Assembly: GCA_947455995.1 (NCBI GenBank)
Contig: CANGQA010000002.1
Location: forward strand, 1-64,000
DNA from: Hyphomicrobiales bacterium
GTDB lineage: Bacteria > Pseudomonadota > Alphaproteobacteria > Rhizobiales > Beijerinckiaceae
Direction of reading: 5' to 3'
Length of the DNA stretch: 64,000 bases
Shown: piece by piece, positions 55,803 through 64,000 of the stretch
Numbering within the stretch: position 1 is the first letter of the stretch
How the letters are laid out: each line of letters begins with the position of its first letter
Notes under the pieces: generated by a model
Databases searched by the model: none
The model's input: the letters and a program-made list of their open reading frames with translations, nothing else
What the model was told of the DNA's origin: nothing
Position numbers and translations under genes: made by a program

Positions 55803-56180
55803 TTACTGATACAATTCCGGAAAGTCGGATTGTTTCAGCAAAACCGTACACCAGCGACCACGGCCATCTTCCAGTGCAGCCAGAGTGCGCTTCAGAATCA
55901 ATTCCTTGTTGCGTTTGAAGGATGTCACCATTTGCTCGTCCTCCCGGTAGGATGTGGCATGGTCGAGATCTTCCAGCACGCTGCGAGGCACAAAAATTCG
56001 GTAATTGGTGCCTGCCCATTCCACGGTGAAGGGCAAAGTCTCTTCCATGGTTTTGTGGTAGGCGAGATCAACCAGCGAGAGAGTGCCCGCAGATGAGGAT
56101 GCCTGATCAACATTACGTGGGAAGGGAACAGAAATATCGTCTGATTCCAGTGTGGAATTTACATGTTCTGAAAATGTCAT
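55803..56180 (-). CDS. hypothetical protein
   Basis: A 124-residue protein from the ATG at 56180 (the frame is open to 56228). No family recognised. It is polar, with a probable beta-rich segment LPFTVEWAGTNYRIFVPRSVLEDL followed by a helical, charged region (MVTSFKRNKELILKRTLAALED). This is vaguely like small DUF1488-type proteins, but that is not firm. Upstream is a 305-bp AT-rich gap. Confidence 0.65.
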   Translation of the reverse strand: MTFSEHVNSTLESDDISVPFPRNVDQASSSAGTLSLVDLAYHKTMEETLPFTVEWAGTNYRIFVPRSVLEDLDHATSYREDEQMVTSFKRNKELILKRTLAALEDGRGRWCTVLLKQSDFPELYQ

Positions 56181-56485
56181 GATGGCTTTGCTTGTCAAAA
56201 GGGAAGGACAACGCAGGTACAAAAACAAAAAAGATATTGAACAAAAAAATACGCGATCAGAGACAGTCGAAGATCAATTTTTTATATGATCAATTGGATC
56301 ACTCTCTCAACAACCATCTTAATTTAGCAAAAAGTAAAAGTGGTGCAAGGTTTAATTATGCTTTCCCCAATCTTTGTCTCTTGATCTTTACGGAGGGGAG
56401 GCCATTATCGCGGGCTGCCGTGCAAAACGGGTCTTGAACGCCGGCACTTTCCGCCTATGGTGGAAACCAAGTGCAAGGTGACAAG
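56181..56485. other. AT-rich intergenic region
   Basis: 305 bp between divergent genes. A short lysine-rich frame (56192-56437) reflects base composition rather than coding. No clear dyad or promoter pair stood out apart from A/T tracts. Confidence 0.5.
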
Positions 56486-57475
56486 ATGACAGTGTTTTCC
56501 GTTCTTGATCTGGTTCCCGTTTCTGAAGGCAAGAGCCCGAGCGATGCCTTGCGCCAATCTCTGGAATTGGCCCGTTTGTGCGAAAGCCTCGGCTATCAAC
56601 GCTATTGGGTAGCCGAACATCATAATATGGTCGGCATTGCTTCGGCTGCAACAGCGGTGGTGGTGGGCTATCTTGCCGGCGGTACCACGACGATGCGGAT
56701 CGGGGCTGGCGGGATCATGCTGCCCAATCATTCGCCATTGGTGATCGCCGAACAATTCGGCACGCTGGAATCCCTTTACCCCAAACGGATCGACCTTGGA
56801 TTGGGCCGCGCACCCGGTACCGACCAAATGACCCTGCGCGCTTTGCGTCGTGATCCCAATGCGGCCGAAGATTTTCCCAATGATGTGCTAGAATTGCAGG
56901 CCTTTCTGGGCCCTTTACAGCCTGACCAGAGGATTCAGGCGGTGCCGGGCACTGATTGTCAGGTGCCGTTGTGGATTTTAGGTTCAAGCCTTTATGGTTC
57001 GCAACTGGCGGCGATGCTGGGCCTGCCCTATGCTTTTGCCTCGCATTTTGCCCCCGATGCGCTGATGCAGGCGCTGCATATCTATCGTGATATGTTCCGC
57101 CCTTCGCAGCAACTCGCCAAATCCCATGCCATGGTCGGGGTCAATGTGGTGATTGCGGATACCGACCAAGAAGCAAAGCATCTGTTCACAACTTTGCAAC
57201 AGCGCAGCACCAATATGCTGAGGGGCAAACGCGGCAAATTGCCGCCGCCGATCGACGACATCGAGACCTATTGGACGCCTGCTGAAAAAGCACAGGCCTC
57301 GCGCATGCTGGCCTGTTCGTTTGTCGGCTCGCCCGACACAGTGCGCCAGGCCTTGCATGATTTTGTCAAGCAGACCGGAGCCGATGAATTGATGGTGGCC
57401 TGCGCGCTGTATGATCACGGCGCCCGCATGAATTCCTACCGGCATCTCGCCGCGATGCAGGCTGAGTTTGGTTGA
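56486..57475 (+). CDS. luciferase-like (LLM) FMN-dependent monooxygenase
   Basis: Class of bacterial-luciferase-like TIM-barrel flavoenzymes, MsnO8 subgroup, 329 residues from the ATG at 56486 (AAGGTGAC upstream). Motifs: [20 protein letters not shown] near residue 40, [34 protein letters not shown], and [20 protein letters not shown]. Such enzymes use FMNH2 for oxidations; the substrate is unknown. Appears monocistronic. Confidence 0.9.
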   Translation: MTVFSVLDLVPVSEGKSPSDALRQSLELARLCESLGYQRYWVAEHHNMVGIASAATAVVVGYLAGGTTTMRIGAGGIMLPNHSPLVIAEQFGTLESLYPKRIDLGLGRAPGTDQMTLRALRRDPNAAEDFPNDVLELQAFLGPLQPDQRIQAVPGTDCQVPLWILGSSLYGSQLAAMLGLPYAFASHFAPDALMQALHIYRDMFRPSQQLAKSHAMVGVNVVIADTDQEAKHLFTTLQQRSTNMLRGKRGKLPPPIDDIETYWTPAEKAQASRMLACSFVGSPDTVRQALHDFVKQTGADELMVACALYDHGARMNSYRHLAAMQAEFG

Positions 57476-57525
57476 GATGCCAGCCGCGTTGAGACGGGAC
57501 GCAGGGACAAAATCAACGGCAATGC

Positions 57526-57624
57526 TTATTTCTTGGTATCAAACGGATAGCCAAGTAATTCCTCAAGCATAAAGAGGACGAAAAAGGCTAATCCTGCCAG
57601 CCCGAAATATTGTCCGAATTCCAT
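57526..57624 (-). CDS. candidate 32-residue membrane protein
   Basis: Short frame starting MEFGQYFGLAGLAFFVLFML and ending LGYPFDTKK, a single hydrophobic helix with a charged tail. It is preceded by a strong ribosome site (AGGGGGAT, 5-6 bases before ATG). No family recognised. The good ribosome site and amphipathic composition are the only support. Confidence 0.5.
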   Translation of the reverse strand: MEFGQYFGLAGLAFFVLFMLEELLGYPFDTKK

Positions 57625-57807
57625 GGTCGATCCCCCTAAAGAATGAGGACAGGCTAGCAGGATCAGGACGCAATGCAATCTATGCTTGCAATAAATATTG
57701 ATGCAATTTTAGATTTAGTCTTGCATTGCAATCAGGGTAACACGTTCGGATAGAGCCAATATTGAAACAAAAATTGAATTTTTGAATAAAAAGCGATGCG
57801 TAAAATC

Positions 57808-57882
57808 TTATGGATCAAGAAATAGCTTATGAATAAGCAAATAAAGGATCGAAAAGACAATAAGAATGCGCAAACGGCTCAT
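57808..57882 (-). CDS. candidate 24-residue membrane protein
   Basis: Frame starting MSRLRILIVFSILYLLIHKL, a basic N-terminus and one hydrophobic helix. Its ATG begins one base after the stop of the upstream membrane protein (57884-58474), which suggests translational coupling. No family recognised. Confidence 0.4.
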   Translation of the reverse strand: MSRLRILIVFSILYLLIHKLFLDP

Positions 57883-57883
57883 G

Positions 57884-58474
57884 TCATGATCTCGGTAGAT
57901 TTTTGCTTTGGTAATGTTTGACAGGACGTTTAGGAGAGAACGATTTCTTGAATTCGATCTCCCTCTGCCTTTTGGCCTCAGCGGCTTCCACAATCAGACG
58001 GGCAGCTTTGCGGCGGGCGAGGACAAGCATCACCAGCCAGCCGATCAGGCTCAGCAGCGGCACCGAGGCAATGGCCAATCCTGCGAGGATGCGATGAGGC
58101 CAATCGGCCACCATGATCGGTGTATTGGCGGGCGTGTTGCGGCTCAGTGGATCAAAGGAGTCATTGCCACCTTTGCGGACCGAAAACAGATCATTGATGT
58201 TCTGGCTTTTGGCAGGTGGTTGCTCGACCTTTGGAGGGTCTAATTTTCCGGCCTCGGGCTTATCGGGCTTGTTGGTGCCCAATTGCCAGCGGATGGCCAA
58301 GGCTTCATCAGGGGTAGCGCGACGCAAGGCAACGAGATCATCGGACAACCAATAACCGCTTCCAGCCAACCACAGCACAATCACCGAACTTGCCCCTGCG
58401 CGCAACAGCAGGGACTTATTGACAGGGAGGGATGGAACAAGGGGTAATTTCACACGCGCTAAACCTGATGACAA
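57884..58474 (-). CDS. hypothetical two-helix membrane protein
   Basis: A 196-residue protein not assigned to a family. It has a basic N-terminus, a first hydrophobic segment (residues ~27-45), a polar Pro/Lys-rich middle part of ~75 residues likely outside the membrane, a second hydrophobic stretch (LAGLAIASVPLLSLIGWLVM, ~130-150), and a highly basic C-terminal helix (RRKAARLIVEAAEAKRQREI). The arrangement suggests both ends face the cytoplasm. Confidence 0.7.
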   Translation of the reverse strand: MSSGLARVKLPLVPSLPVNKSLLLRAGASSVIVLWLAGSGYWLSDDLVALRRATPDEALAIRWQLGTNKPDKPEAGKLDPPKVEQPPAKSQNINDLFSVRKGGNDSFDPLSRNTPANTPIMVADWPHRILAGLAIASVPLLSLIGWLVMLVLARRKAARLIVEAAEAKRQREIEFKKSFSPKRPVKHYQSKNLPRS

Positions 58475-58746
58475 CTTCGGCCCATTATAAGCATATTTCC
58501 GGCAACAGGGGGAGAGGCAATCGGTGTCGCTTCAAATAAAAGGCTTTTTTCGCCTCACACAGGCCTATGGCTGTAGATGTGACAATCAGTGCGATGCCCG
58601 GCTGCCGGTTCGGAAATATCAAAAAGTGCGCTTTTGATGCTCCTCGGCTTGGTCGGTAAAATGAACCAGTCAAAACATCCCGCATGAGAGACTGGACGCT
58701 CACGCGGGCGGGTTAGCCAGTTTGGGGCTGATCGGGTGGTGTTTGA

Positions 58747-59412
58747 TCAGTTCATGCAGCGGGCTTCCAGCGCATCGATGAAGGAGCGGTCCCATGTGCC
58801 GTCGCGCATGGCTTGCATGGTGGCGTCTTCCTTGGCGTGCTGGGCTTGGGCCTTTTGAATGACCTCTTCGGCAATCGAAGGCGAGAAGGCCAGCAGACCG
58901 TCCTGGTCACCGACAATAATATCACCGGGATTGACAACCATGCCGCCGATCGACACGGGAACGTTGATGGCACCAGGACCGTCTTTATAGGGCCCGCGAT
59001 GATTGACGCCGCGTGCATAGACGGGGAAAGTGCGGGCGGCAATTTCGGCCACATCGCGGATCGAACCGTCGATCACCATGCCGTTGAGACCGATGGTCGC
59101 GCCGTAAAACGACAGGATACCGCCAACCACAGCGTTTTTCATGCCGCCATCGGCATCGATCACCATCACATCTCCCGGGCGGCAGAATTCAAAGGCCCGC
59201 AAAATGGCCAGATTGTCATCACCTCTGGTTTTGACCGTGACAGCGGTGCCGACCATGTGGTGCGGCTTGTGGTACGGGGTAAGGCCGACGCTGCCGGTAT
59301 TGCGGTGCATGTTATCGCTCAACAGTGCCACGGGCAGATCCATCAGGGCAGCGATGATTTCGGGGCTTACCTGCGGGGCAGAGGGATGTTTCTGAATGCT
59401 TGAACCGGACAT
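58747..59412 (-). CDS. RraA-type aldolase (4-hydroxy-4-methyl-2-oxoglutarate aldolase family)
   Basis: A 221-residue RraA/MenG-fold protein. Members cleave 4-hydroxy-4-methyl-2-oxoglutarate or 4-carboxy-4-hydroxy-2-oxoadipate to pyruvate plus a second oxo acid; E. coli RraA instead inhibits RNase E. GDVMVIDADGGMKNAVVGGILS and GMVIDGSIRDVAEI hold the conserved metal/substrate residues, with Arg-Asp in GSIRD matching the aldolase signature. An aminotransferase gene upstream on the same strand suggests metabolism of a hydroxylated glutamate-like compound, an inference. Confidence 0.87.
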   Translation of the reverse strand: MSGSSIQKHPSAPQVSPEIIAALMDLPVALLSDNMHRNTGSVGLTPYHKPHHMVGTAVTVKTRGDDNLAILRAFEFCRPGDVMVIDADGGMKNAVVGGILSFYGATIGLNGMVIDGSIRDVAEIAARTFPVYARGVNHRGPYKDGPGAINVPVSIGGMVVNPGDIIVGDQDGLLAFSPSIAEEVIQKAQAQHAKEDATMQAMRDGTWDRSFIDALEARCMN

Positions 59413-59443
59413 ATCGTTTCCTCTTTCGTGTTGTTTTTGAAAA

Positions 59444-60652
59444 TTAGTTGAGCTTTTGGATCGCTTCGGCGATCAGCGCGGTGCCTTGATCGAGCGTATC
59501 GAGCGAGGTGGCGATTGACATTCTGAAATAAGGCGAAAGGCCATAGGCCGTGCCTGCGACAACAGCAACGCCGACACTGTCGAGCAGATACATGACCAGA
59601 TCGTCATCGCTGGCCAGCACTTTGCCCTCAGGCGTGGTTTTGCCGATCACGTCCTGACAGTTTACATAGAGATAAAATGCCCCTTTGGGCACGCGACAGT
59701 GCAAGCCCTTGATGGCATTGATGCGTGCGGCAGTTTGGTCGCGTCGTTTTTGATAGGTCTCCACGCTCTCGTGGATGAAGGATTGGTCGCCATTGAGCGC
59801 GGCAACAGCCGCCGCCTGGCTGACCGAGCAGCAGTTACCCGCCGATTGAGACAAGAATGTGTTGATGGCATGGATAATGTCTTTGGGGCCAGCCACCCAA
59901 CCGATCCGAAATCCTGTCATGGCATAGGTTTTTGACACGCCATTGATCGCCAGTGTTCGATCTTTCAATTCCGGTGCGGCGGTCAGAAAATGCGGATTGG
60001 GCGTGTTGTCGAACCGGATATGCTCGTAGATATCATCGGTCATGACCAGCACATGCGGATGGCGAAGCAGCACATCCGCCAAGGCCCGAAAGTCTGCAAG
60101 CGAATAGCTGACACCGGTCGGGTTGCTCGGTGTATTCAGCAACAGCCAGCGGGTTTTGTCGGTGATCGCAGCTTCGAGCTGGGCCGGCAGCAACTTGTAA
60201 TCTTGGGTTTCGGGGCATGGAATGGTGACAGGCACACCATCATTGGCAATCGCCATATCGGTGTAAGACACCCAATAGGGGGTGGGCACGATCACTTCGT
60301 CGCCCGGTTCCAGCGTCACAGCAAAGGCGGCATAAATACCGCTTTTGGCGCCGTTGGTGGCGATGATCTCGTTCATGGCATAATCAAGCAGGTTCTCGCG
60401 TTTCAGCTTGGCAATGATGGCTTCACGCAGGGCAATGGTGCCGGCCATCGGTGTATAACGCGTCTGGCCATGATCCATTGCGAGACTGGCGGCCTGACGG
60501 ATATGGGCCGGTGTATCGAAATCGGGCTCGCCGACCACGAGGCTGATGATGCTTCGGCCCTGCCGCTTCAGCTCGTTGGCACGATCGGCAGCAAAAGTGC
60601 TGGGTGAAGGCTTGATGCGTTTGATGCGCGAAGCAATACGAGACTGGTCCAT
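59444..60652 (-). CDS. aspartate-type aminotransferase (class I)
   Basis: PLP aminotransferase of 402 residues from the ATG at 60652 (MDQSRIASRIKRIKPSPSTF, the usual N-terminus). VGEPDFDTPAHIRQAAS, NTPSNPTGVSYS, MTDDIYEHIRFD, and the PLP lysine in NGVSKTYAMTGFRIGW are all present, typical of class Ib aspartate aminotransferases. It is 31 bp upstream of the RraA-type aldolase and divergent from a LysR regulator, so it may act on a specialised amino acid. Confidence 0.9.
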   Translation of the reverse strand: MDQSRIASRIKRIKPSPSTFAADRANELKRQGRSIISLVVGEPDFDTPAHIRQAASLAMDHGQTRYTPMAGTIALREAIIAKLKRENLLDYAMNEIIATNGAKSGIYAAFAVTLEPGDEVIVPTPYWVSYTDMAIANDGVPVTIPCPETQDYKLLPAQLEAAITDKTRWLLLNTPSNPTGVSYSLADFRALADVLLRHPHVLVMTDDIYEHIRFDNTPNPHFLTAAPELKDRTLAINGVSKTYAMTGFRIGWVAGPKDIIHAINTFLSQSAGNCCSVSQAAAVAALNGDQSFIHESVETYQKRRDQTAARINAIKGLHCRVPKGAFYLYVNCQDVIGKTTPEGKVLASDDDLVMYLLDSVGVAVVAGTAYGLSPYFRMSIATSLDTLDQGTALIAEAIQKLN

Positions 60653-60836
60653 GGAGCCCCCACTGAATGGATTGAAGCACAACTTTGCATAATTGCCGCA
60701 TGAAGTGCTGACCAAGACGAATTCATTCTGCCTTTATAGGTATTGCTTATGGTGAGGGTTTTTTTCTACAACTGGCTTTGCCCGGCAGGCTTAAATGACG
60801 CTCAAGAGGGCAAGGCGTAAAAAGCGGAATTATGTG

Positions 60837-61778
60837 ATGAATATCAGACGTTTGCAGTATTTCGTCAAAATCGTCGATATTGGCAGCCTGACCCAAGCCG
60901 CCGATGTGCTGCATGTGGCCCAGCCTGCACTCAGCCAGCAATTGGCCACATTGGAGGCCGAAGTGCGCCAGCAACTGTTGTTGCGGACCACGCGGGGCGT
61001 GACCCCGACAGAGGCCGGAAAAGTACTTTATCGCCATGCCCAGCTGATCTTGCGCCAGTGCGAGCAAGCCAAATCAGAAATGAGTGCATCAAATGCAGGG
61101 ATCAATGGGGCGGTGTCGGTGGGGCTGGCGCCGGGCACTGCTGCTGCAGGTCTTGCTTTACCGTTGTTGCGGACCACCAGAGCCCGCCACCCCGGTATTC
61201 TGCTTTATCTGAACGAGACGTATGGCAGCACTCTTTCGGAAATGATCATGAATGGCCGTATGGATATGGCTGTTCTGTATGGTGGCAAAGTTCCGGTGCA
61301 TGGCCTGTCGTTTCTGCCTTTGCTGAATGAGGAACTTTATCTGGTGGGGCCAAACCGTTTGGGCGCCTATCCCGACGAAGTGCCAATTATAGAATGCGCG
61401 CATCTCGAACTTTATCTGGCGCGTCCTTATAATGTGGTGCGGCGCATGGTGGATGAAGCCTTTGCTGCCGCCAATCTGAAGCCGCATGTCGTGGCCGAAA
61501 TTGAATCGGCAAGCACGCTGACATCGGTGATCTCGGATGGATTGGGCATGACGATTTTACCTGAATCCATGGCCAATCAGGTTCTGGCGTCCTGCGCGGC
61601 TTGGAAATCGCGGCTGATCAATCCGACAATTGTTGCGCCGCTGGCCTTGTGCCAGTCCGATTACCTGCCATTGTCGGAACCTGCACAGGCGATCAAGGAA
61701 ATCCTGCTGGAACTGATCGCCGAATTGCCTCATCACGTGCTTGCCCCCGGCAAAAGCAGCAAGCGCGGCGTGGCATAA
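60837..61778 (+). CDS. LysR-family transcriptional regulator
   Basis: Regulator of 313 residues, Nac-like branch. The winged helix is at residues 1-60 (MNIRRLQYFVKIVDIGSLTQ, AQPALSQQLATLEAEV), and the remainder is a periplasmic-binding-like effector domain. The start is chosen at 60837; GTG at 60834 and upstream methionine at 60795 are possible. It diverges from the aminotransferase and is upstream of the biotin carrier gene; either may be its target. Confidence 0.88.
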   Translation: MNIRRLQYFVKIVDIGSLTQAADVLHVAQPALSQQLATLEAEVRQQLLLRTTRGVTPTEAGKVLYRHAQLILRQCEQAKSEMSASNAGINGAVSVGLAPGTAAAGLALPLLRTTRARHPGILLYLNETYGSTLSEMIMNGRMDMAVLYGGKVPVHGLSFLPLLNEELYLVGPNRLGAYPDEVPIIECAHLELYLARPYNVVRRMVDEAFAAANLKPHVVAEIESASTLTSVISDGLGMTILPESMANQVLASCAAWKSRLINPTIVAPLALCQSDYLPLSEPAQAIKEILLELIAELPHHVLAPGKSSKRGVA

Positions 61779-61893
61779 GGCGCTCTTATTGGGACAAAGA
61801 TATTCCATCTTAGCCTAGCGGCTGGAGCGCCGATACACTGCAATCACAGATGGATGCGTGACCAAACTGCGTAGCCATATCAGGTGGATGCGC

Positions 61894-62289
61894 ATGAATC
61901 TCGCTACAATCAAAGCACTGATCGACAGCATGGCTGGATCATCCCGAACTGAGGCCGAGTGTCAGGAAGGGGCGTGGACGCTCAAACTGACTCGCACGAT
62001 GCCCGGCACTGAAACCTTACAACAGGCTGCCCGGGATGGTGTGCCGGATGAGGTCTCATCGCAGGTTGTGTCGCCACTCTATGGAATCGTGCATTTGCAG
62101 CCGTCACCCGATGCGCCACCGTTTGTCTCGCCAGGCCAGAAGGTCGCCATCGGCGAGCCGCTTTGTGTGATAGAGGCGATGAAAGTGTTCAACCATGTCA
62201 CCTCTGAGCGGGCAGGAACGATTGAAGCCATTGTGATTGGCAATGGGGAAGAGGTTGAAGTGGGACAATTGCTGATGAGCATCTCATGA
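61894..62289 (+). CDS. biotin carboxyl carrier protein-like subunit
   Basis: Biotinyl domain protein of about 131 residues (ATG at 61894; the frame is open to 61858). The C-terminal biotinyl domain reads SPGQKVAIGEPLCVIEAMKV with the biotin lysine in EAMKV, where the usual second Met is Val. Its stop overlaps the biotin carboxylase start. AccB-like genes in this setting accompany 5-oxoprolinase (pxp) genes and are distinct from the housekeeping acetyl-CoA carboxylase. Confidence 0.87.
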   Translation: MNLATIKALIDSMAGSSRTEAECQEGAWTLKLTRTMPGTETLQQAARDGVPDEVSSQVVSPLYGIVHLQPSPDAPPFVSPGQKVAIGEPLCVIEAMKVFNHVTSERAGTIEAIVIGNGEEVEVGQLLMSIS

Positions 62290-63671
62290 TACGACCTGCT
62301 TTCACCAAGGTGCTGATTGCCAATCGCGGAGAGATCGCACTTCGCATTCTTCGTGCCTGCAAGAGCATGGGATTGCACACTGTCGTCGTCTATTCGCAGG
62401 CAGACCGATCTGCCAGCTATGTGGCCCTTGCCGATCAGGCGCTATGTATTGGTCCCGCTCCGGCCAGCCAGAGCTATCTCGACCAGACAGCCTTGGTGCT
62501 TGCGGCCAAAGCCAGCGGTGCTGGGGCGATTCATCCGGGCTTCGGGTTTTTGTCTGAAAATGCCGATTTTGCTGTCCGCGTCGAACAGGCCGGACTGGTG
62601 TTTATCGGTCCGACGCCAGACAATATCAGGGACATGGGCGACAAGATTTCAGCCAAACGGCTGATGATCGAAGCCGGAGTTCCTTGCGTGCCTGGTCCCA
62701 ATCACGCGCTCGATTTCGATTATGACAAGAGCTGTGCATTGGCCCACGAGATCGGCTATCCCGTCATTATCAAGGCGGCAGGCGGCGGTGGCGGCAAGGG
62801 CATGCGGATTGTCACACAAGAGGCAGGCTTGCGCGATGCGCTGTCGCTCACCCGCGAGGAAGCGCGCCGTGCTTTCGGGGCCTCCGATATCTATATGGAA
62901 AAATATTTAGCCCATCCGCGCCATATCGAAATTCAGGTTTTGGCTGATGGCAAGGGGCATGCACTCTGGCTTGGCAGCCGCGATTGCTCGCCACAACGCC
63001 GTCACCAGAAAATGCTGGAAGAGGCCCCTGCTGTGGCCATTGCGCCGGAAATCATCAGTCAGATCGGCGCGCGGTGTGTGGCGGCCTGTGAACGGTTGGG
63101 CTATCGCGGTTTGGGGACATTCGAATTTCTGATGGAGGACGGCGCTTTTTTCTTCATCGAAATGAACACGCGGTTGCAGGTCGAGCATCCCGTCACCGAA
63201 ATGGTCACTGGCATTGATATTGTCGAGCAGCAAATCCGCGTAGCGCTCGGCGAGCCTTTGGCTTTGCGCCAGAGCGATATTTCGCAACGTGGTCATGCGT
63301 TCGAGTGCAGGATCAACGCCGAGGATCCCGAGACGTTTGCACCGTCACCCGGTGTGATTTCGGCATGGCATATGCCAGGAGGTCCGGGCGTGCGCATTGA
63401 TAGCCATGCTTTTGCGGGCTATCGGGTGCCTCCCCATTACGATTCGATGATCGCTAAATTAATCGTGCATGGCGATACCCGCGATATAGCCTTGCGACGT
63501 TTGGCTTTGGCCCTTGATGAAATGAACATCGAAGGGATCAAAACCAATTTGCCTTTGCATCGGGCTTTTGTGCGTGATCCGCAGGTTATCGCCGGCGGGG
63601 TCGATATCCACTATCTCGAAAGCTGGCTGAAAGAGGCCAGCTGGACCAAGGATCAGCACCATGGATCATGA
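62286..63671 (+). CDS. biotin carboxylase-like subunit
   Basis: ATP-grasp biotin carboxylase of 461 residues. KVLIANRGEIALRILRACKS opens it, AAGGGGGKGMRIV binds ATP, and EMNTRLQVEHPVTEMVTGID holds catalytic Glu/Arg residues. It overlaps the carrier gene upstream and pxpB downstream (11 bp). The cluster carrier-carboxylase-pxpB matches gene neighbourhoods where AccBC-like proteins work with the Pxp complex; the acceptor substrate is unproven. Confidence 0.92.
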   Translation: MIRPAFTKVLIANRGEIALRILRACKSMGLHTVVVYSQADRSASYVALADQALCIGPAPASQSYLDQTALVLAAKASGAGAIHPGFGFLSENADFAVRVEQAGLVFIGPTPDNIRDMGDKISAKRLMIEAGVPCVPGPNHALDFDYDKSCALAHEIGYPVIIKAAGGGGGKGMRIVTQEAGLRDALSLTREEARRAFGASDIYMEKYLAHPRHIEIQVLADGKGHALWLGSRDCSPQRRHQKMLEEAPAVAIAPEIISQIGARCVAACERLGYRGLGTFEFLMEDGAFFFIEMNTRLQVEHPVTEMVTGIDIVEQQIRVALGEPLALRQSDISQRGHAFECRINAEDPETFAPSPGVISAWHMPGGPGVRIDSHAFAGYRVPPHYDSMIAKLIVHGDTRDIALRRLALALDEMNIEGIKTNLPLHRAFVRDPQVIAGGVDIHYLESWLKEASWTKDQHHGS

Positions 63672-64000
63672 TCCAGTCGTGAGCATGTTGGGAACTACGG
63701 CCCTGTTGCTGGAAGCAGAGGGCGAAACTTCGCTGGAAACGCAACAGAAAATCTGGTCGCTGTCCTCTCAGGTGTCGGCTTGGCCTGATGTGCTGGAAGC
63801 TGTCCCGGGCATGAACAATCTGATGCTGTGTTTTCGCCAGCCCCCTTTTGATCCACAACCATTGATCGCACGCCTTCAAGACGCATGGCGCGCCGCCAAG
63901 CCAATGACAGTGGAAGGACGGACCATCGAACTCCCTGTTGTTTACGGGGGTGAGGCGGGGCCGCATATGGCGGATGTGATGGCCCATACCGGACTGGATG
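63661..64000 (+). CDS. pxpB: 5-oxoprolinase subunit B / KipI-family, 5' part
   Basis: Beginning of a KipI/allophanate hydrolase subunit 1 type protein (carboxyltransferase domain C/D). The frame is open from the ATG at 63661 to the window end, about 113 residues. SLETQQKIWSLSSQVSAWPD and IELPVVYGGEAGPHMADVM match the family. PxpB acts with PxpA and PxpC in ATP-dependent cleavage of 5-oxoproline to glutamate. pxpC and pxpA would be expected beyond the window. The gene starts 11 bp before the carboxylase stop. Confidence 0.88.
   Translation, partial: MDHDPVVSMLGTTALLLEAEGETSLETQQKIWSLSSQVSAWPDVLEAVPGMNNLMLCFRQPPFDPQPLIARLQDAWRAAKPMTVEGRTIELPVVYGGEAGPHMADVMAHTGLD

Noticed and set aside
56192-56437. 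81-codon lysine-rich frame
   Set aside because: TTG start, AT-driven composition, and overlap with the promoter gap of two divergent genes.
58485-58703. 72-codon minus-strand frame
   Set aside because: No ribosome site, no domain, and it lies in a gap next to a real gene with no conserved features.

Overview
The window is chromosomal DNA from an alphaproteobacterium. The signs are a nearly complete ethylmalonyl-CoA (EMC) pathway gene set, an alphaproteobacterial-style TCA layout (sdhCDAB, then mdh-sucCD-odhAB-lpd) and arrays that look like CtrA (TTAA-N7-TTAA) and CcrM (GANTC) sites. Genus cannot be fixed from the sequence. I saw no rRNA, tRNA, CRISPR array, insertion sequence or prophage. 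Almost all of the window is compact metabolic DNA.

Layout. 1-5.8 kb: EMC genes mcd (cut by the window edge), ccr and ecm, with an EamA-type exporter. 5.8-6.6 kb: an 839-bp non-coding region built of 144-bp tandem repeats carrying CtrA-like boxes, GANTC sites and DnaA-box-like sites; this is the most unusual part of the window. 6.6-13.4 kb: folD, yggU, yggT, a complete EF-P beta-lysylation module (efp, epmA, epmB), and a phosphoesterase/Ser-Thr kinase pair. 13.5-24.6 kb: a malyl-CoA lyase family gene, then a probable quinate/shikimate catabolic cluster (quiC fusion, GntR regulator, branched-chain-type ABC importer, GlcG-like protein, shikimate dehydrogenase, SDR). 24.7-29.4 kb: mesaconyl-CoA hydratase and succinate dehydrogenase. 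29.4-34.7 kb: small housekeeping and stress genes (MAPEG, GNAT, GST, ZapE, Nramp-like transporter, TetR). 35-45 kb: malate dehydrogenase, succinyl-CoA synthetase and 2-oxoglutarate dehydrogenase, with a cupin gene and an SDR gene inserted. 45.8-50.8 kb: hexuronate catabolism (GntR, uxaC, uxuA, uxuB). 50.9-53.7 kb: cold-shock protein, metZ and an M19 dipeptidase. 54.2-55.7 kb: a copper-handling pair (DUF2946-like protein and a YcnI-PCuAC fusion). 55.8-60.7 kb: hypotheticals, an LLM oxidoreductase, two candidate small membrane proteins, an RraA-type aldolase and an aminotransferase. 60.8-64 kb: LysR regulator, then biotin carrier, biotin carboxylase and the start of pxpB (5-oxoprolinase subunit B).

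How the genes fit. C2 units enter the EMC pathway (Ccr, Ecm, Mcd, Mch, malyl-CoA lyase family) and its products, glyoxylate and succinyl-CoA, feed the TCA enzymes of the same window. Catabolic clusters for shikimate/quinate and for uronates carry their own GntR regulators. No single new enzyme system stands out. The repeat array at 5.8-6.6 kb, a candidate origin or cell-cycle control region, deserves the closest look.
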